Shown: positions 43,025-53,553 of the stretch, one piece after another
How positions within the stretch are numbered: the first letter of the stretch is position 1
How the letters are laid out: every line of letters begins with the position of its first letter
DNA from: Betaproteobacteria bacterium
GTDB taxonomy: Bacteria; Pseudomonadota; Gammaproteobacteria; Burkholderiales; Casimicrobiaceae
DNA: 64,000 bases
Assembly (NCBI GenBank): GCA_009778785.1
Contig: WRFN01000001.1
Location: forward strand, 62,001-126,000
Reading direction: 5' to 3'
Translations under genes and position numbers: made by a program
The notes under the pieces: generated by a model
Told to the model about the DNA's origin: nothing
The model's input: the letters and a program-made list of their open reading frames with translations, nothing else
The model's database searches: none

Positions 43025-44680
43025 TTACATCTCGTTGGGCGCGTCGATGCCCAGAATTGCCAAACCGTTACGCAGAGTCTGACCTACGGCAACGACCAAT
43101 GTCAGTCGTGCCTGTCGTAAAGCGGCATCATCGACCAGAAAACGCTCGGCATTGTAGTAGCCGTGAAATTCGCCCGCCAGCTCGCGCAGGTAGGCGGTGA
43201 TGTGGTGCGGCGCCAGTTCGCGGGCGGCAACGGCCATGTCTGCCGGAAAATCGGCGAGGCGGCGCAGTAGCGCTTCCTCATGCGGGCGGTCGAGCAACGC
43301 CAGATTCGCCGCCGGCGAAGCCGAGATCACGGCGTCGGCAGTTTGTTGCGCCTGCCGCAACACCGACATCACACGGGCGTGCGCGTACTGAACGTAATAC
43401 ACCGGATTTTCTTCGGCTTGCGAGCGCGCCAGATCGAGATCGAACACGAACTCGGTATCGGCTTTGCGCATCGACAGGAAGAAGCGCACCGCGTCGCGCC
43501 CCACTTCGTCGATCAAATCGCGCACGGTCACGTAGCTGCCGGCGCGCTTGGAAATTTTCACTTCCTCATTGCCGCGCATCACCGTCACCATTTTGTGCAA
43601 CACGTAAAACGGATAATCTTTCGGGATGCCGAGGTTCAGCGCCTGCAAACCGGCGCGCACGCGGGCGATGGTGCCGTGGTGATCCATGCCCTGAATGTTG
43701 ATCGCCTGCCTGAAGCCGCGCTCCCATTTGGTGACGTGGTAGGCGACATCGGGAACGAAATAGGTGTAATAGCCATCGGCTTTGCGCATCACGCGATCTT
43801 TGTCGTCGCCGAAATCGGTGGTGCGTAACCACAACGCGCCGTCTTGCTCGAAAGTGTGCCCCGACGCGATGAGTTTTTGTACGGTCGCTTCGACGCGGCC
43901 ATCGGTGTACAACGAGCTTTCGAGATAATAGTTGTCGAAACGCACGCCGAACGCTTGCAAGTCGGCATCTTGCTCCTTGCGCAACGCGGCAACGGCAAAA
44001 CGGCGTACGCTGTCGAGATCGTCAACGTCACCGGCCTTTCGATCCAGATAATTTTGCGCGATTTCACGAATGTAGTCGCCGTGATAACCGCTTTCGGGAA
44101 ACGCCGCCGTTTCGCCGCGCAGTTCGCGCGCGCGCGCTTGCACCGACAGCGCCAGATTTTGAATTTGCGCGCCGGCATCGTTGTAGTAAAACTCGCGCGT
44201 TACGTCGAAACCCTGCGCCGACAGCAGATTGGCGATGGCGTCGCCCAGCGCGGCCTGACGGCCGTGGCCGACGTGCAACGGGCCGGTCGGATTGGCGGAA
44301 ACGAATTCGATGAGAACGCGCTGGTCTTTACCACTTTGCCCGCGCCCGAAGGCGGCGCCTTCTTCGAGAACGCGACGAACGACGGAAGCGCGCGCTTCCT
44401 GCGTCAAAAAAAGATTGATGAAACCGGCGCCGGCGATTTCATGGCGGGCGACGTGCGGCGAAGGCGGCAAAGCGCTTTGCAGTTGCTGCGCGATTTCGCG
44501 CGGATTCTTTTTTAGCGCGCGCGCCAACACCATCGCGGCGTTGCAGGCGTAGTCGCCGTGCGCTGCCTGCTTCGGGCGCTCGACCACGATACTGGCGAAA
44601 ATACTGTCATCGGCGCTTGGTGCGATCTGCTCGATCGTGGCCAGCAGCCATTCTCGTAACTCGGTTCTCAAATCTTTCAC
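43025..44680 (-). CDS. argS: Arginyl-tRNA synthetase
   Basis: About 551 residues, class I synthetase. Tyr/ArgS additional domain 1 at the N-terminus; HVGH in [20 protein letters not shown] is the HIGH motif; the DALR anticodon domain closes the protein ([13 protein letters not shown] ... [20 protein letters not shown]). ArgS lacks a strict KMSKS; here EVKISKRAG occupies that place. I use GTG at 44680 ([12 protein letters not shown]) as start, since the upstream TTG at 44752 would overlap priA and is unsupported. 46 nt after priA. Confidence 0.95.
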   Translation of the reverse strand: MKDLRTELREWLLATIEQIAPSADDSIFASIVVERPKQAAHGDYACNAAMVLARALKKNPREIAQQLQSALPPSPHVARHEIAGAGFINLFLTQEARASVVRRVLEEGAAFGRGQSGKDQRVLIEFVSANPTGPLHVGHGRQAALGDAIANLLSAQGFDVTREFYYNDAGAQIQNLALSVQARARELRGETAAFPESGYHGDYIREIAQNYLDRKAGDVDDLDSVRRFAVAALRKEQDADLQAFGVRFDNYYLESSLYTDGRVEATVQKLIASGHTFEQDGALWLRTTDFGDDKDRVMRKADGYYTYFVPDVAYHVTKWERGFRQAINIQGMDHHGTIARVRAGLQALNLGIPKDYPFYVLHKMVTVMRGNEEVKISKRAGSYVTVRDLIDEVGRDAVRFFLSMRKADTEFVFDLDLARSQAEENPVYYVQYAHARVMSVLRQAQQTADAVISASPAANLALLDRPHEEALLRRLADFPADMAVAARELAPHHITAYLRELAGEFHGYYNAERFLVDDAALRQARLTLVVAVGQTLRNGLAILGIDAPNEM

Positions 44681-44726
44681 GCGTACTTCTGTCGGGGGGA
44701 TCAAAAATGAAATTATACCTTCGCTG

Positions 44727-47021
44727 CTATATTTGCAGCGGATCAACGTCAATCGCCCAGCGCACCTGCTTCGTTCGCAGCGCGTCGAGGCCGGGTTGCC
44801 ACGCCATCAGGAAGTGTTGCAGGGCGCGGCGGTCGTGGCTTTGAATGACGATCTGGGCGCGGTTGTAGCCGGCGCGGCGCACCAGCGTGGCCGGAACGGG
44901 CGGGTAAATGCGGACGAGGTCATCGGGGTTGTCGAGCTTTTGCGCTTGCTGATGCGCGTCGCGCAGAAAGGTGTTAAGCGCTTCGTCATCGCGCGCTTCC
45001 GCCGCCAGCAGCGCCAGCGCCGAGAACGGCGGCAAATGCGCGGCGCGGCGCTCGTCGAGGAGGGTGCGCGCGAAGCTGTCGTAATCGTGGCGAACGAGGG
45101 TTTCGTACAACGGATGGGTCGGAAAATCAGTCTGCACGATCACTTCTCCGGCCAGCGCGCTGCGACCGGCGCGTCCGGCCACTTGGTGCAGAAGCGCCGT
45201 CAGCCGTTCGGTGGCGCGGAAATCGGCACTGTACAAGGCGTTGTCGGCGCCGAGCACGCCCACCAGCGTGACACGCGGAAAATCGTGCCCTTTGGCGAGC
45301 ATTTGAGTACCGATCAGGATGTCGATTTTCTGGTCGGTGATCTGGCTGTGGAACGCCCCGAAGGCATGGCGACGGCGGGTACTGTCGCGGTCGATGCGGG
45401 CGATGCGGGCGCTCGGAAACGCTTGCGTCAGCGCCGCTTCCAGCCGCTGGGTGCCGTGACCGCGCGGCAGCAGATCGAGGTTGCCGCAGGAGGGGCAGCG
45501 CTCCGGCACGCCTTGGACGAGGCCGCAGTGATGGCAGCGCAGACGCGTCGGTCGGGTGTGCAGCACCAGCCGCGCCGAGCAATGCGGGCACTGCGCTTCC
45601 CAAGTGCAGGCGTTGCATTTGAGCGACGGCGAGAAACCGCGGCGGTTGATGAAAATGAGCGATTGTTCGCAGCGGGCGAGCCGCGTTTCGATCGCGTCCC
45701 ACAGCAGCGGGGCGATGCCGTGGCGGCTGTCGTCGTCGGCAGTCTCGTTGGCGCTTTTGGCGTGGGTAGCGGGCGTCAGAAGCAGCCGGGGCAGGGCCGC
45801 CTGCGGGTCGGCGCGCTGCTGAATGCGCAGATGTTGGTAACGGCCTCTCTGCGCGTGGTGGTAGCTCTCCAGCGACGGCGTGGCGCTGCCCAGCACGATG
45901 GGCACTTGTCGAACCCGCGCGCGCCAGACAGCGAGGTCACGGGCGTGGTAGCGAACATTGTCCTGCTGCTTGAACGAAGCGTCGTGTTCCTCATCGACGA
46001 TGATGAGCGCCAGATTCGGCAAAGGCGTGAACACTGCCAGCCGGGTGCCGAGCACCAGTTGCGCGCGCCCTTCGGCGGCGCGCTGCCAGTGGTAGAGCCG
46101 CTCGCCGTCGGGCAGCCCGCTGTGCAGCAGCGCGGTTTCGACGCCAGGCAAGCGCGTGCGAATACGCGCCAGAAATTGCGGCGTCAGGTGAATCTCCGGC
46201 AGCAAGATCAGTACTTGGCCGCCTTGGGCAACGATGTCGCGCGCCAGCGTGAGATACACCTCGGTTTTGCCGCTGCCGGTGATGCCTTGCAGCAGGAACG
46301 ACTGGAAACTGCCGAGCGCGGCGGCAATGGCGTCAGCGGCGGCGCGTTGTTCGGCGTGCAGAGGTGGAAACTGCGGCGCTTCGATGGCATCGGCGGGGGC
46401 GAGCCAACCGACGGCGCGCCAGTCACGCAAGTATTTTTTCTGGGCGATCGAAAACGCTTGTTGTTGGGCGATACTGATCGCATCACCGGTTTTCACGATT
46501 TCCCAGAGCGCCCGCCATGCCGTCGCCGAACGTTTGCCGAGTTGCTCGAAGTGGGCGTTTAACTGCTCACGCCCCGTTTCGGTCAGGGCGAGCGGCTGAA
46601 TGGTGATTTTCGGCGGCGTAGGGTACGCCGACAGCGGCGGCACAGCCAATGAATACGCCATGCCTAGCGTTGATTGATAGTAATCGCTTACAAACTTGAC
46701 GAGGCGACGGATATCGACGGGCAGCGGCGGCTGTGGATAAATAGTCTCGATGGGCAACAACCGGGAGGCGTCGATGTCAGAATGAGCCGACAGGCCGACA
46801 ACGACGCCGACATGCTTTCGCCCGGTTAGCGATACCTGAACCAGACTGCCGGGAAGAACGGTCTGGTCGGGCGGGATTCGGTAATCGAAGGTTTGCGGCG
46901 CCGCGACCGGTAGCGCCACACGAGCAATGGTCAACTCCTCCTGACCGGCTGGTGATGAAAGATCGGGCGACGAAAGGGCGGGTGGCGCGACGAGCGGCTG
47001 GGCGATGGATGGGGTGGACAT
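44727..47021 (-). CDS. priA: Primosomal replication factor PriA (3'-5' helicase)
   Basis: 764 residues from the ATG at 47021 (a TTG four codons upstream is also possible). It restarts stalled forks. N-terminal 3'-DNA-binding domain ([16 protein letters not shown]), Walker [21 protein letters not shown] box [16 protein letters not shown], Zn-binding Cys clusters [13 protein letters not shown] and LRCHHCGL...RCPSCGN, and helicase motif [13 protein letters not shown]. Two perfect DnaA boxes lie at its 5' end (47036-47044, 46732-46740). argS follows downstream and hemE ends about 300 bp upstream on the same strand. Confidence 0.96.
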   Translation of the reverse strand: MSTPSIAQPLVAPPALSSPDLSSPAGQEELTIARVALPVAAPQTFDYRIPPDQTVLPGSLVQVSLTGRKHVGVVVGLSAHSDIDASRLLPIETIYPQPPLPVDIRRLVKFVSDYYQSTLGMAYSLAVPPLSAYPTPPKITIQPLALTETGREQLNAHFEQLGKRSATAWRALWEIVKTGDAISIAQQQAFSIAQKKYLRDWRAVGWLAPADAIEAPQFPPLHAEQRAAADAIAAALGSFQSFLLQGITGSGKTEVYLTLARDIVAQGGQVLILLPEIHLTPQFLARIRTRLPGVETALLHSGLPDGERLYHWQRAAEGRAQLVLGTRLAVFTPLPNLALIIVDEEHDASFKQQDNVRYHARDLAVWRARVRQVPIVLGSATPSLESYHHAQRGRYQHLRIQQRADPQAALPRLLLTPATHAKSANETADDDSRHGIAPLLWDAIETRLARCEQSLIFINRRGFSPSLKCNACTWEAQCPHCSARLVLHTRPTRLRCHHCGLVQGVPERCPSCGNLDLLPRGHGTQRLEAALTQAFPSARIARIDRDSTRRRHAFGAFHSQITDQKIDILIGTQMLAKGHDFPRVTLVGVLGADNALYSADFRATERLTALLHQVAGRAGRSALAGEVIVQTDFPTHPLYETLVRHDYDSFARTLLDERRAAHLPPFSALALLAAEARDDEALNTFLRDAHQQAQKLDNPDDLVRIYPPVPATLVRRAGYNRAQIVIQSHDRRALQHFLMAWQPGLDALRTKQVRWAIDVDPLQI
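46732..46740 (-). promoter_or_regulatory. Perfect DnaA box inside priA
   Basis: TTATCCACA on the minus strand (TGTGGATAA as written), within the priA coding region about 94 codons from the start. Confidence 0.5.
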
Positions 47022-47035
47022 GGGTCTGCTCAAAT

Positions 47036-47044
47036 TGTGGATAA
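47036..47044 (-). promoter_or_regulatory. Perfect DnaA box upstream of priA
   Basis: TTATCCACA on the minus strand, 15 nt before the priA ATG. Its spacing to the start codon would let bound DnaA affect transcription or leader structure. Confidence 0.5.
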
Positions 47045-47327
47045 CTTTGTGGGGAACCTTGTCGTCCGTTTGTCGTTAAGTAGCGACGAAGACAACCGTC
47101 GCCAAGCCCGTGTTTCCATAAAACACTTGTAAAATCAACTAAATACATATTTACTTTAAACTATAACTGGCGATTGTCGCGCTAAACTGTTTTGCCGATT
47201 AAAATGTGAATAACCTGCGGTTCAACGCCTTTGCCGAATAGTGAAGCCCTTACTGACTTGTCAAAGGCGGCCTTTTCGGCAGGTCTCGTGCATTTTACGA
47301 TCAAGCGCAGGTTTATCGCGCCGGCAT
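47045..47327. other. Intergenic region hemE-priA
   Basis: With the DnaA box this gap is about 305 bp. An AT-rich stretch (47131-47170) is a likely promoter area for priA. A minus-strand open frame crosses 47182-47327 out of frame with hemE, but it has no start signal of its own. I see no gene. Confidence 0.45.
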
Positions 47328-48380
47328 TTATCGCATTGCGCGCGACACGCTGTGCACTGTTTCCACCAGCACGGCAACATTCTCTGGTGGCGTCTGCGGC
47401 ACGATACCATGCCCCAGATTGAAAATATGCCCAGGCGCCGGTCCGGCGGCACGGACGACGGCCTCGGCGGCGCGAGCCACCGTGGCAGGATCGGTCAGCA
47501 ACGTCAGCGGGTCGAGGTTGCCCTGCAAGGCAACGCGCTGGCCGACGGTTTGGCGGGCTTGCGCCAGATCCACCGTCCAATCAAGCCCGAGGGCGTTGGC
47601 GCCGCTGTCGGCCATCTCGTTCAACCAGACGCCGCCGCCTTTGGTGAACAGAATCGTCGGAACTTTTTCCTTGGCGGGGTTAGGCTTCAGCCCTGCCAGC
47701 ACACGGCGCATCGCGGCCAGCGAAAACGTCCGATATTCCGCCGCCGGAAGCAGCCCGCCCCAAGTGTCGAAAATCATCACGGCGTCGGCGCCGGCGGCGA
47801 TCTGCTCGTTCAAATACGCAGTGACGGCAGCCGTGTTGACGTCGATCAGGCGCTGCATCAAATCGGGGCGGCTGTAAGCGAGCCGACGCACGGCGGGAAA
47901 GCCATCGCTGCCGCCGCCTTCGATCATGTAACACGCCAGCGTGAACGGGCTGCCGGAAAAACCGATCAACGGCACGCGACCGTTCAGCGCTTTTTTGATT
48001 TGCGCCACCGCGTCGAAAACGTAGCGCAGCTTGTTCATGTCGGGAGCGGCCAACGCCTGAATCGCCGCTTCTGAATCCGCTTTGTGCGTAAAGCGCGGCC
48101 CTTCTCCGGCGGCAAACGACAAGCCCAGCCCCATCGCGTCGGGAACGGTCAGAATGTCGGAAAACAGAATCGCGGCGTCGAGCGGAAAGCGCTCCAGCGG
48201 CTGCAAAGTGACCTCGGTGGCCAGTTCCGGCGTCATCGCCAGTTGCATGAAACTGCCGGCGCGGGCGCGTGTCTGATTGTATTCGGGCAGATAACGGCCA
48301 GCCTGGCGCATCAGCCAAACGGGCGTATAAGGCGTTGGTTCACGGCGTAAAGCGCGCAAAAAAGTGTCGTTTTTGATCAT
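47328..48380 (-). CDS. hemE: Uroporphyrinogen decarboxylase
   Basis: 350 residues. It removes four acetate carboxyls from uroporphyrinogen III in heme synthesis. N-terminal signature [20 protein letters not shown], second signature [20 protein letters not shown], and catalytic Asp in [21 protein letters not shown] are intact; C-terminal [16 protein letters not shown] closes the barrel. ATG at 48380. The hemE-priA neighbourhood is common in betaproteobacteria. Confidence 0.97.
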   Translation of the reverse strand: MIKNDTFLRALRREPTPYTPVWLMRQAGRYLPEYNQTRARAGSFMQLAMTPELATEVTLQPLERFPLDAAILFSDILTVPDAMGLGLSFAAGEGPRFTHKADSEAAIQALAAPDMNKLRYVFDAVAQIKKALNGRVPLIGFSGSPFTLACYMIEGGGSDGFPAVRRLAYSRPDLMQRLIDVNTAAVTAYLNEQIAAGADAVMIFDTWGGLLPAAEYRTFSLAAMRRVLAGLKPNPAKEKVPTILFTKGGGVWLNEMADSGANALGLDWTVDLAQARQTVGQRVALQGNLDPLTLLTDPATVARAAEAVVRAAGPAPGHIFNLGHGIVPQTPPENVAVLVETVHSVSRAMR

Positions 48381-48738
48381 CGGCTCTGTTTCGGGAAAAA
48401 TTTTCGCGCCGGGCGCGCTTGAAGCTCAGGGACGCATTGTCGCCCAAGCTCGCGTTACAGGCAAATGAAGAACGGGTATCAGGACGTAAGGGCGGTTCGA
48501 GAACCGCCCTTTGGAATCAGGGACGTAGGAGAGGGCAAAACCCGCAAGGTTCATCGGGTATGGCAAATGCAAAAAACCAACACCCGCGCGCTTTGTTAAA
48601 CGAAATGTAAGAAATTCTTGCGTCAACCCGTTGAGTTGAGGTTTAATCTCAGGAAGTGCCCCTATTCGTTCCAGCGTGCCTTCGGCGTGTCGTTTCGGTG
48701 TCCGGGCGTCTTTTCCAAACATCTTCAGGAAGGTGATC
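48381..48738. other. Intergenic region between hemE and the lipoprotein gene
   Basis: 358 bp without a gene. It contains the perfect 11-bp-arm palindrome AAGGGCGGTTC-GA-GAACCGCCCTT (48488-48511). A promoter-like TTGCGT (48618-48623), 18-nt spacer, TTTAAT (48642-48647) lies about 90 nt before the lipoprotein ATG. Confidence 0.5.
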
Positions 48739-50055
48739 ATGTTTTCTCGCGCTTTTTCCCGAATCAGTGGTGTGTTGTTGGCGATCCTCGTTGCGATGCT
48801 CGTGGCGGCTTGCGGTGGAGGGAGCGGCAATCCGAACAATCCGATGAGTGGTTTTTCGTTGACTGCCAACGAATCCAAAATGGACTATGGGCCGATTGTG
48901 TTGACGGTTCATGGTGGTTCACCGCCTTTTTACTTTGAAACAAACTCGTCAGGGGTTGTTGTGCCGGCGAAGTCAGACGATAAATCCAGAACCGTGGACG
49001 GCTACATCTACCCGTCTCCGGAGGACGGAGTCGCCCAGATTTGGGTCTGGGATACGTTACACGGTTATGCGGGAAGGGTAAGCACGACGATCACAACCGT
49101 TGCGACAACAGCCAGCCCCACGGCGTTGACGATAACCCCTATCGATAATTCCGGATGTACGACAGGGCAGGGTGGTACTTACGTCGAGATTTGTGCGGGT
49201 TCTCAGGCGATTGCCGAACTGCAACTCGGCGGTTTTGGCGCTACTTCCGGTCAGCCCGTTCGGTTTAGTTGGGTATCGGGAGATTTCACGCTTCAAGACA
49301 GTACGACGACGGTAGTCAATACGACAACGGACAGCGCAGGGATAGCGCGGGTTACCATTCTGACCAAGCCTGGCGTTTCGACGCAAGCCGCCACGCTTCG
49401 CGTGGATTTGCCGTCATCATCGACGACGATCAGCAATTTCAGCAGCACATTTGTTATTGTTGGTTCCAATTTTTCGATAGTGCCGACTGACGTCAGTTGG
49501 GTGGCGTTGACATGCCCGGGAACGGCAAAGACGGCGGCCTTTACGATTTATGGCGGGAAACCTCCTTATACTCTGTTTACATCGGTGGATGTGGCAAGCG
49601 TCAATCCATCGACAGTGTCGGCAAGCGGCGGCACTACAACTTTGACGGTGAATCAGTGTATTGACGGCTCTTTGACCGCGCGCGATTCACAGGGCAATTT
49701 GGCGGCGGCAACATTCAGTTATGCGACCGCATCCAATACCACTCCAGGCACAGGACCGGATGTCGTGGTGGTGGCTATTGGTGGAACTGCTCTTTGGGGC
49801 TCTTCGGCAAGCCGGGTAACGTGTATAAATAATTCGAGCTTCACATTCACAGTGGCAGGAGGGACGGAGCCTTATTATTGGTACACGGTTCCGCCGATTC
49901 CCGGAGTGACTTTCCCGCAAAGTTTGACTGGGGCAGGGGAAGGAACCGTAGTATTTGGGGCAGCGCCGGCGGCGGCGAATACCTCTTACACCCTTTATGT
50001 GGTGGACAGCAACAACAAGGTCAGCGCGACCACGCCGACGATTTACTGTCATTAA
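48739..50055 (+). CDS. Large surface/periplasmic lipoprotein with GG-x-P-Y Ig-like modules
   Basis: 438 residues from the ATG at 48739 (AGGAAGGTG upstream). Signal peptide with lipobox LVAAC (Cys25) and a Gly/Ser/Asn linker. Three modules open with a similar motif: HGGSPPFYF (about 59), YGGKPPYTLF (about 272) and AGGTEPYYWY (about 374), each followed by Thr/Ser/Val-rich beta strands; the region 130-230 looks like an extra Ig-like (Big-type) domain. Paired Cys (GCTTGQGGTYVEIC; LTC...NQC; VTC...IYC) suggest disulfides. Unknown function; adhesion or envelope structure would be a guess. AT-richer than its neighbours. Confidence 0.72.
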   Translation: MFSRAFSRISGVLLAILVAMLVAACGGGSGNPNNPMSGFSLTANESKMDYGPIVLTVHGGSPPFYFETNSSGVVVPAKSDDKSRTVDGYIYPSPEDGVAQIWVWDTLHGYAGRVSTTITTVATTASPTALTITPIDNSGCTTGQGGTYVEICAGSQAIAELQLGGFGATSGQPVRFSWVSGDFTLQDSTTTVVNTTTDSAGIARVTILTKPGVSTQAATLRVDLPSSSTTISNFSSTFVIVGSNFSIVPTDVSWVALTCPGTAKTAAFTIYGGKPPYTLFTSVDVASVNPSTVSASGGTTTLTVNQCIDGSLTARDSQGNLAAATFSYATASNTTPGTGPDVVVVAIGGTALWGSSASRVTCINNSSFTFTVAGGTEPYYWYTVPPIPGVTFPQSLTGAGEGTVVFGAAPAAANTSYTLYVVDSNNKVSATTPTIYCH

Positions 50056-50078
50056 TTTGTTGGAGGATGTTTCCGAAA

Positions 50079-50107
50079 AACGGCGCCGCAAGGCGCCGTT
50101 TTTCTTT
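50079..50107 (+). terminator. Intrinsic terminator after the lipoprotein gene
   Basis: AACGGCGCC and GGCGCCGTT around a GCAA tetraloop, followed by TTTTCTTT. Confidence 0.88.
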
Positions 50108-50328
50108 GACGCTGTTTTTTGCCTCAGTTTTTCAGGAATGTTTTCATGTTTCTTCTTTTTCCTGCCATCGTGATGCCATGATTGGTGGCAACAATAGCGT
50201 GTAATCATCAACGACAACCACCCATGTTTCCTCAAACCCTTCTGTCACGAAAACTGGCGCTATTTGTCGAATAAGCGCTTTTTACAGGATAATGATTCCT
50301 TTTCGCGTTCTTTCAAGAGATATTTCCC

Positions 50329-51543
50329 ATGTTGCGTTTTTTGGCCGTTCCCTTTTTTGCCCTGACTTTTTCTTTGACGGGCGTTGCTGCCCAAGTGGAA
50401 GCGCCCGCTTCGGCGAAAGCGGCCGCGCCTGATGCGGCGTCCGCCGCCCAGTCTTCAACGCTCCCGCTCATTCCGGCGGTGGTTCCGGTGCCGACGATTG
50501 CTGCGTCGTCGTATCTTCTCATCGACATGGCGAGCAATCAGGTGTTGTTGTCGGCCAATGCCGATGTGCCGAGGGAACCGGCGTCGTTGACCAAATTGAT
50601 GACGGCGTATCTGGTGTTCGGCGCGTTGCGCGACAAATCGATTCTCCTCGACCAGAAGGTCTCGATTTCGGAGCACGCCAAAAAAGCGGTTGGCTCACGA
50701 ATGTTTGCCGACCCGCGCGTACCGGTCAGCGTCGATGAGTTGTTGCACGGGATGATCATTCAGTCGGGGAACGACGCGGCAGTGGCATTGGCGGAATTGA
50801 TCGCAGGCGACGAAGCGACGTTCGCGGCGCTGATGAACACGCAGGCGCAAAAATTGGAATTGGCGAAAACGCACTTCGTTAACAGCACCGGCTTGCCCGA
50901 CCCGCAACATTATTCAACGGCGGCGGATTTGGCGAAACTGGCGGCGGCGTTGATCCGCGATTTCCCCGAGTACTATCCGCTTTATTCGCAAAAAGAGTAC
51001 CGCTACAACAACATCCCGCAGAAAAACCGCAACCGTTTGCTGATGACCGACCCTTACGTCGATGGCGTCAAAACGGGATACACCGACAGCGCCGGCTGGT
51101 GTTTGATCGCGTCGGCCAAGCGCGGCGAGCGGCGCTTGCTGTCGGTTGTTCTCGGCACGGCGTCGGATGCCGCCCGCGCTTCGGAAAGTCAGAAGTTGTT
51201 GAACTGGGGCTATCAAGCGTTTGACGTTGTGCAGTTGTATCCTGCCGGTCAGCCGGTCTCGAAGTTGCCAGTGTGGAAGGGCAGCGCTCCGGAAGTTGCG
51301 GTGGGTTTTCTGACGGACCGTTATTTGTCGATTCCGAAAGGGCAGGGCGACAAGTTGCAAGTGAAGCTGGTGGCGCAAGAGCCGTTGACGGCGCCGATCC
51401 AGAAAGGGCAAAACGTCGGCGTGATTCGTGTGCAGTTCAACGGCGCGCAAGTGGCGGAATTTCCGGTGGTGGCGCAAGAGGATGTTGCTGTCGGCAGCTT
51501 GTGGCGACGCGGCTGGGACGCGATGCGCTTGTGGTTCAAATGA
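50329..51543 (+). CDS. dacC: D-alanyl-D-alanine carboxypeptidase (PBP5/6 type)
   Basis: 404 residues. Signal peptide (LAVPFFALTFSLTGVAA), then an Ala/Pro linker and the transpeptidase-fold domain: SLTK (86-89, nucleophile Ser86), SGN (146-148), KTG (248-250). The C-terminal PBP5 domain (about 300-380) ends with an amphipathic helix SLWRRGWDAMRLWFK that anchors to the inner membrane. It trims the terminal D-Ala of peptidoglycan pentapeptides. The D-amino-acid aminotransferase gene follows after 24 nt, and the two likely form an operon. Confidence 0.95.
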   Translation: MLRFLAVPFFALTFSLTGVAAQVEAPASAKAAAPDAASAAQSSTLPLIPAVVPVPTIAASSYLLIDMASNQVLLSANADVPREPASLTKLMTAYLVFGALRDKSILLDQKVSISEHAKKAVGSRMFADPRVPVSVDELLHGMIIQSGNDAAVALAELIAGDEATFAALMNTQAQKLELAKTHFVNSTGLPDPQHYSTAADLAKLAAALIRDFPEYYPLYSQKEYRYNNIPQKNRNRLLMTDPYVDGVKTGYTDSAGWCLIASAKRGERRLLSVVLGTASDAARASESQKLLNWGYQAFDVVQLYPAGQPVSKLPVWKGSAPEVAVGFLTDRYLSIPKGQGDKLQVKLVAQEPLTAPIQKGQNVGVIRVQFNGAQVAEFPVVAQEDVAVGSLWRRGWDAMRLWFK

Positions 51544-51567
51544 TCAATTGAATGGAGGGGAAAGATC

Positions 51568-52416
51568 ATGAGTCAGGACTCGGTGGTTTATCTGAACGGC
51601 GCGTTTTTGCCGATATCGGAAGCCAAAATCTCGGTGCTGGATCGGGGCTTCATTTTTGGCGACGGCGTTTATGAATTCGTGCCGGTGTATCACCGTCGGC
51701 CATTTCGCTTGGCGCAGCATTTGAAGCGACTGGAAAATTGTTTGGCCGCTGTCGGTATCGCCAATCCGAAAAGCACTGCCGAATGGGAAGCACTCTTTCA
51801 CGAAATGATTCGGCGGGCGCCCTATGAGCAGCAAGCGGTGTACCTGCAAGTGACACGCGGCGTGGCGCCGCGCGATCATCCCTTCCCGCAAGGAGCGACG
51901 CCGACGGTGTTCATGATGGTCAACCCGCTGAAATTGCCGACGCCGGAACAAATCGAACACGGCGTAGCGTGTGTTTCGGCAGAAGATTTTCGCTGGCACC
52001 GTTGCGACATCAAAAGCATTTCGTTGATCGGCAACATTTTGTTGCGGCAAATGTCGGCGGAAGCAGATGCGGCCGAGACGGTGCTTTTCCGCAACGGCTT
52101 TTTGACCGAAGGTTCTTCATCGAATGTTTTCGCCGTTAAAAACGGAACGATACTGGCGCCGTTGCGCGATCATCTGATTTTGCCGGGCATCACCTACGAT
52201 GCCGCGCTCGAATTCGCGCCGAAGATCGGCGTGCCGATAGAAACGCGTCCGGTGTCGCGCGCGGAAGTGCTGGCGGCAGACGAACTGTGGCTCACTTCGT
52301 CGGGTAAAGAAGTGCTGGCGATCACGACGCTCGACGGCCAACCCATTGGCGACGGCAAGCCGGGGGCGGTGTTCAAAAAAATGTGGGCGTATTTTCAAGA
52401 ACAGACAAAGGGATAA
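51568..52416 (+). CDS. dat: D-amino-acid aminotransferase (PLP fold type IV)
   Basis: 282 residues. Class IV aminotransferase signatures: VLDRGFIFGDGVYEFVPVYH, the PLP-binding Lys149 in CDIKSISLIGNILLRQ, and the cofactor loop ETVLFRNGFLTEGSSSNVFA. It interconverts D-alanine and D-glutamate with their keto acids, which fits the D-Ala released by DacC. ATG at 51568 has GGAGGGG upstream. In many betaproteobacteria ybeD, lipB and lipA come next; here the following gene is on the other strand, so that order is broken. Confidence 0.92.
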   Translation: MSQDSVVYLNGAFLPISEAKISVLDRGFIFGDGVYEFVPVYHRRPFRLAQHLKRLENCLAAVGIANPKSTAEWEALFHEMIRRAPYEQQAVYLQVTRGVAPRDHPFPQGATPTVFMMVNPLKLPTPEQIEHGVACVSAEDFRWHRCDIKSISLIGNILLRQMSAEADAAETVLFRNGFLTEGSSSNVFAVKNGTILAPLRDHLILPGITYDAALEFAPKIGVPIETRPVSRAEVLAADELWLTSSGKEVLAITTLDGQPIGDGKPGAVFKKMWAYFQEQTKG

Positions 52417-52438
52417 CGAATCAAGAATACGCCGATGA

Positions 52439-53050
52439 TCACCGTTTTTCCTGAATTTTTTCTTTCGACGTAGAAGCAAAACGACGACTCAGATACGGCG
52501 AGTCCGTTAAACCAAACCGCCAAGGCAGTGCCACCGCCTTGCTGATGCCGATGCGCGGCCCGCTCGATACTTGCATGTTCGCAGGCGCGGCGCGCACGGC
52601 GAACGGCGGCGCGTTCAGCGGCAAACCGTAGTGCGCCAGCGTGATACCCAGTGCCTGACCGACGCGCCCCGGCCCGGAACACAACAAGCGATCATCGGTA
52701 CTATCTGCGAATAGATTGCGACGCTGACGCATCAAAACCAGACCGTGCGTCGGATGCAGAGCGCGAATCAATACTCCGGCGCCGTGACCGGCTTCGCGGC
52801 AGACGAAGTTCAGGCACCAGTGAATGCCGTAACTGCGGTACACGTAGGTGTGACCGGGCGGCCCGAACAGAGCGCGGTTGCGCGACGTTGGCCCCGTGTG
52901 ACTGTGCGCGGCAGGTTCACCGGCATCGTAGGCTTCCGTTTCAACGATCACACCGCCCACCCCGTCCACCAGCAGCGTGGCGCCGATCAACGCGTGGGCG
53001 ACTTCGGGCGCATTGCCGACAAAGTCGGCAGGGGTCAGCAGGCAGGACAT
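52439..53050 (-). CDS. mpg: DNA-3-methyladenine glycosylase (MPG/AAG family)
   Basis: 203 residues. [34 protein letters not shown] (read in parts: ETEAY holds the catalytic Glu) followed by [31 protein letters not shown] and [15 protein letters not shown] are the AAG fold. It excises alkylated purines and hypoxanthine. I place the start at 53050, where its ATG overlaps the stop of the glycosylase gene upstream (TGATG); the frame extends 8 codons further. Confidence 0.92.
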   Translation of the reverse strand: MSCLLTPADFVGNAPEVAHALIGATLLVDGVGGVIVETEAYDAGEPAAHSHTGPTSRNRALFGPPGHTYVYRSYGIHWCLNFVCREAGHGAGVLIRALHPTHGLVLMRQRRNLFADSTDDRLLCSGPGRVGQALGITLAHYGLPLNAPPFAVRAAPANMQVSSGPRIGISKAVALPWRFGLTDSPYLSRRFASTSKEKIQEKR

Positions 53051-53553
53051 CAATAGATTTTCAATCGTTGCCACGCCGCTACTTTCTCGGTGAACGGCAT
53101 CGTATTCGCCGGGCTGGTCGAGGGCATCGTGTAGTTTTTCAAATGCGCGTTATCGGATAACTGGCGCTGCCCGATGCGAGCGGCGGTTTGGCCGTTGAAT
53201 GCGATGGCTTCGAGTTGCGGCAATCGTTGCAGAAGTTCGGCAAGCGGGTTGGCGGTAATGTTTTTGAGGTTTTGGTCCAGGCTACCTTGACGTTGCGCCT
53301 GCCCGACGGTATCCCACAGGCCGATGCGGTGTTGTTTGAGAACGCGAAGTCGTTGGACGTATGAATGTTCAGCGAGATCGGGTTCGTCAAGCAAGACGCC
53401 GAAGATGCGCCAGAAGTGATTGCGAGGGTGGGCGTAATAAGCTTGAGCGGCGAGTGAAGCGTTGCCCGGAAGACTGCCGAGAACGAGGATGCGCGTGTTG
53501 CGATAAACGACGGGCGGCAGGCTGTGATGGCGAACGTTGACGTTGTCAGTCAT
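53050..53553 (-). CDS. Mug-like DNA glycosylase (hypoxanthine/uracil-DNA glycosylase superfamily)
   Basis: 167 residues from the ATG at 53553. The signature [20 protein letters not shown] followed by [14 protein letters not shown] is that of the DNA-deoxyinosine glycosylase family within the UDG superfamily, with [15 protein letters not shown] and [18 protein letters not shown] completing motifs. It should remove deaminated bases such as hypoxanthine. It overlaps ybaK by 8 nt and mpg by the A of TGATG, so three genes are translationally linked. The longer open frame upstream is not conserved. Confidence 0.85.
   Translation of the reverse strand: MTDNVNVRHHSLPPVVYRNTRILVLGSLPGNASLAAQAYYAHPRNHFWRIFGVLLDEPDLAEHSYVQRLRVLKQHRIGLWDTVGQAQRQGSLDQNLKNITANPLAELLQRLPQLEAIAFNGQTAARIGQRQLSDNAHLKNYTMPSTSPANTMPFTEKVAAWQRLKIY

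Noticed and set aside
44637..46562. 641-codon open frame antisense to priA
   Set aside because: Same type of shadow; the priA motifs on the other strand are complete.
47182..47327. Minus-strand frame continuing past the hemE end
   Set aside because: It is out of frame with hemE, has no start codon or ribosome binding site in the non-overlapping part and no recognisable motif.
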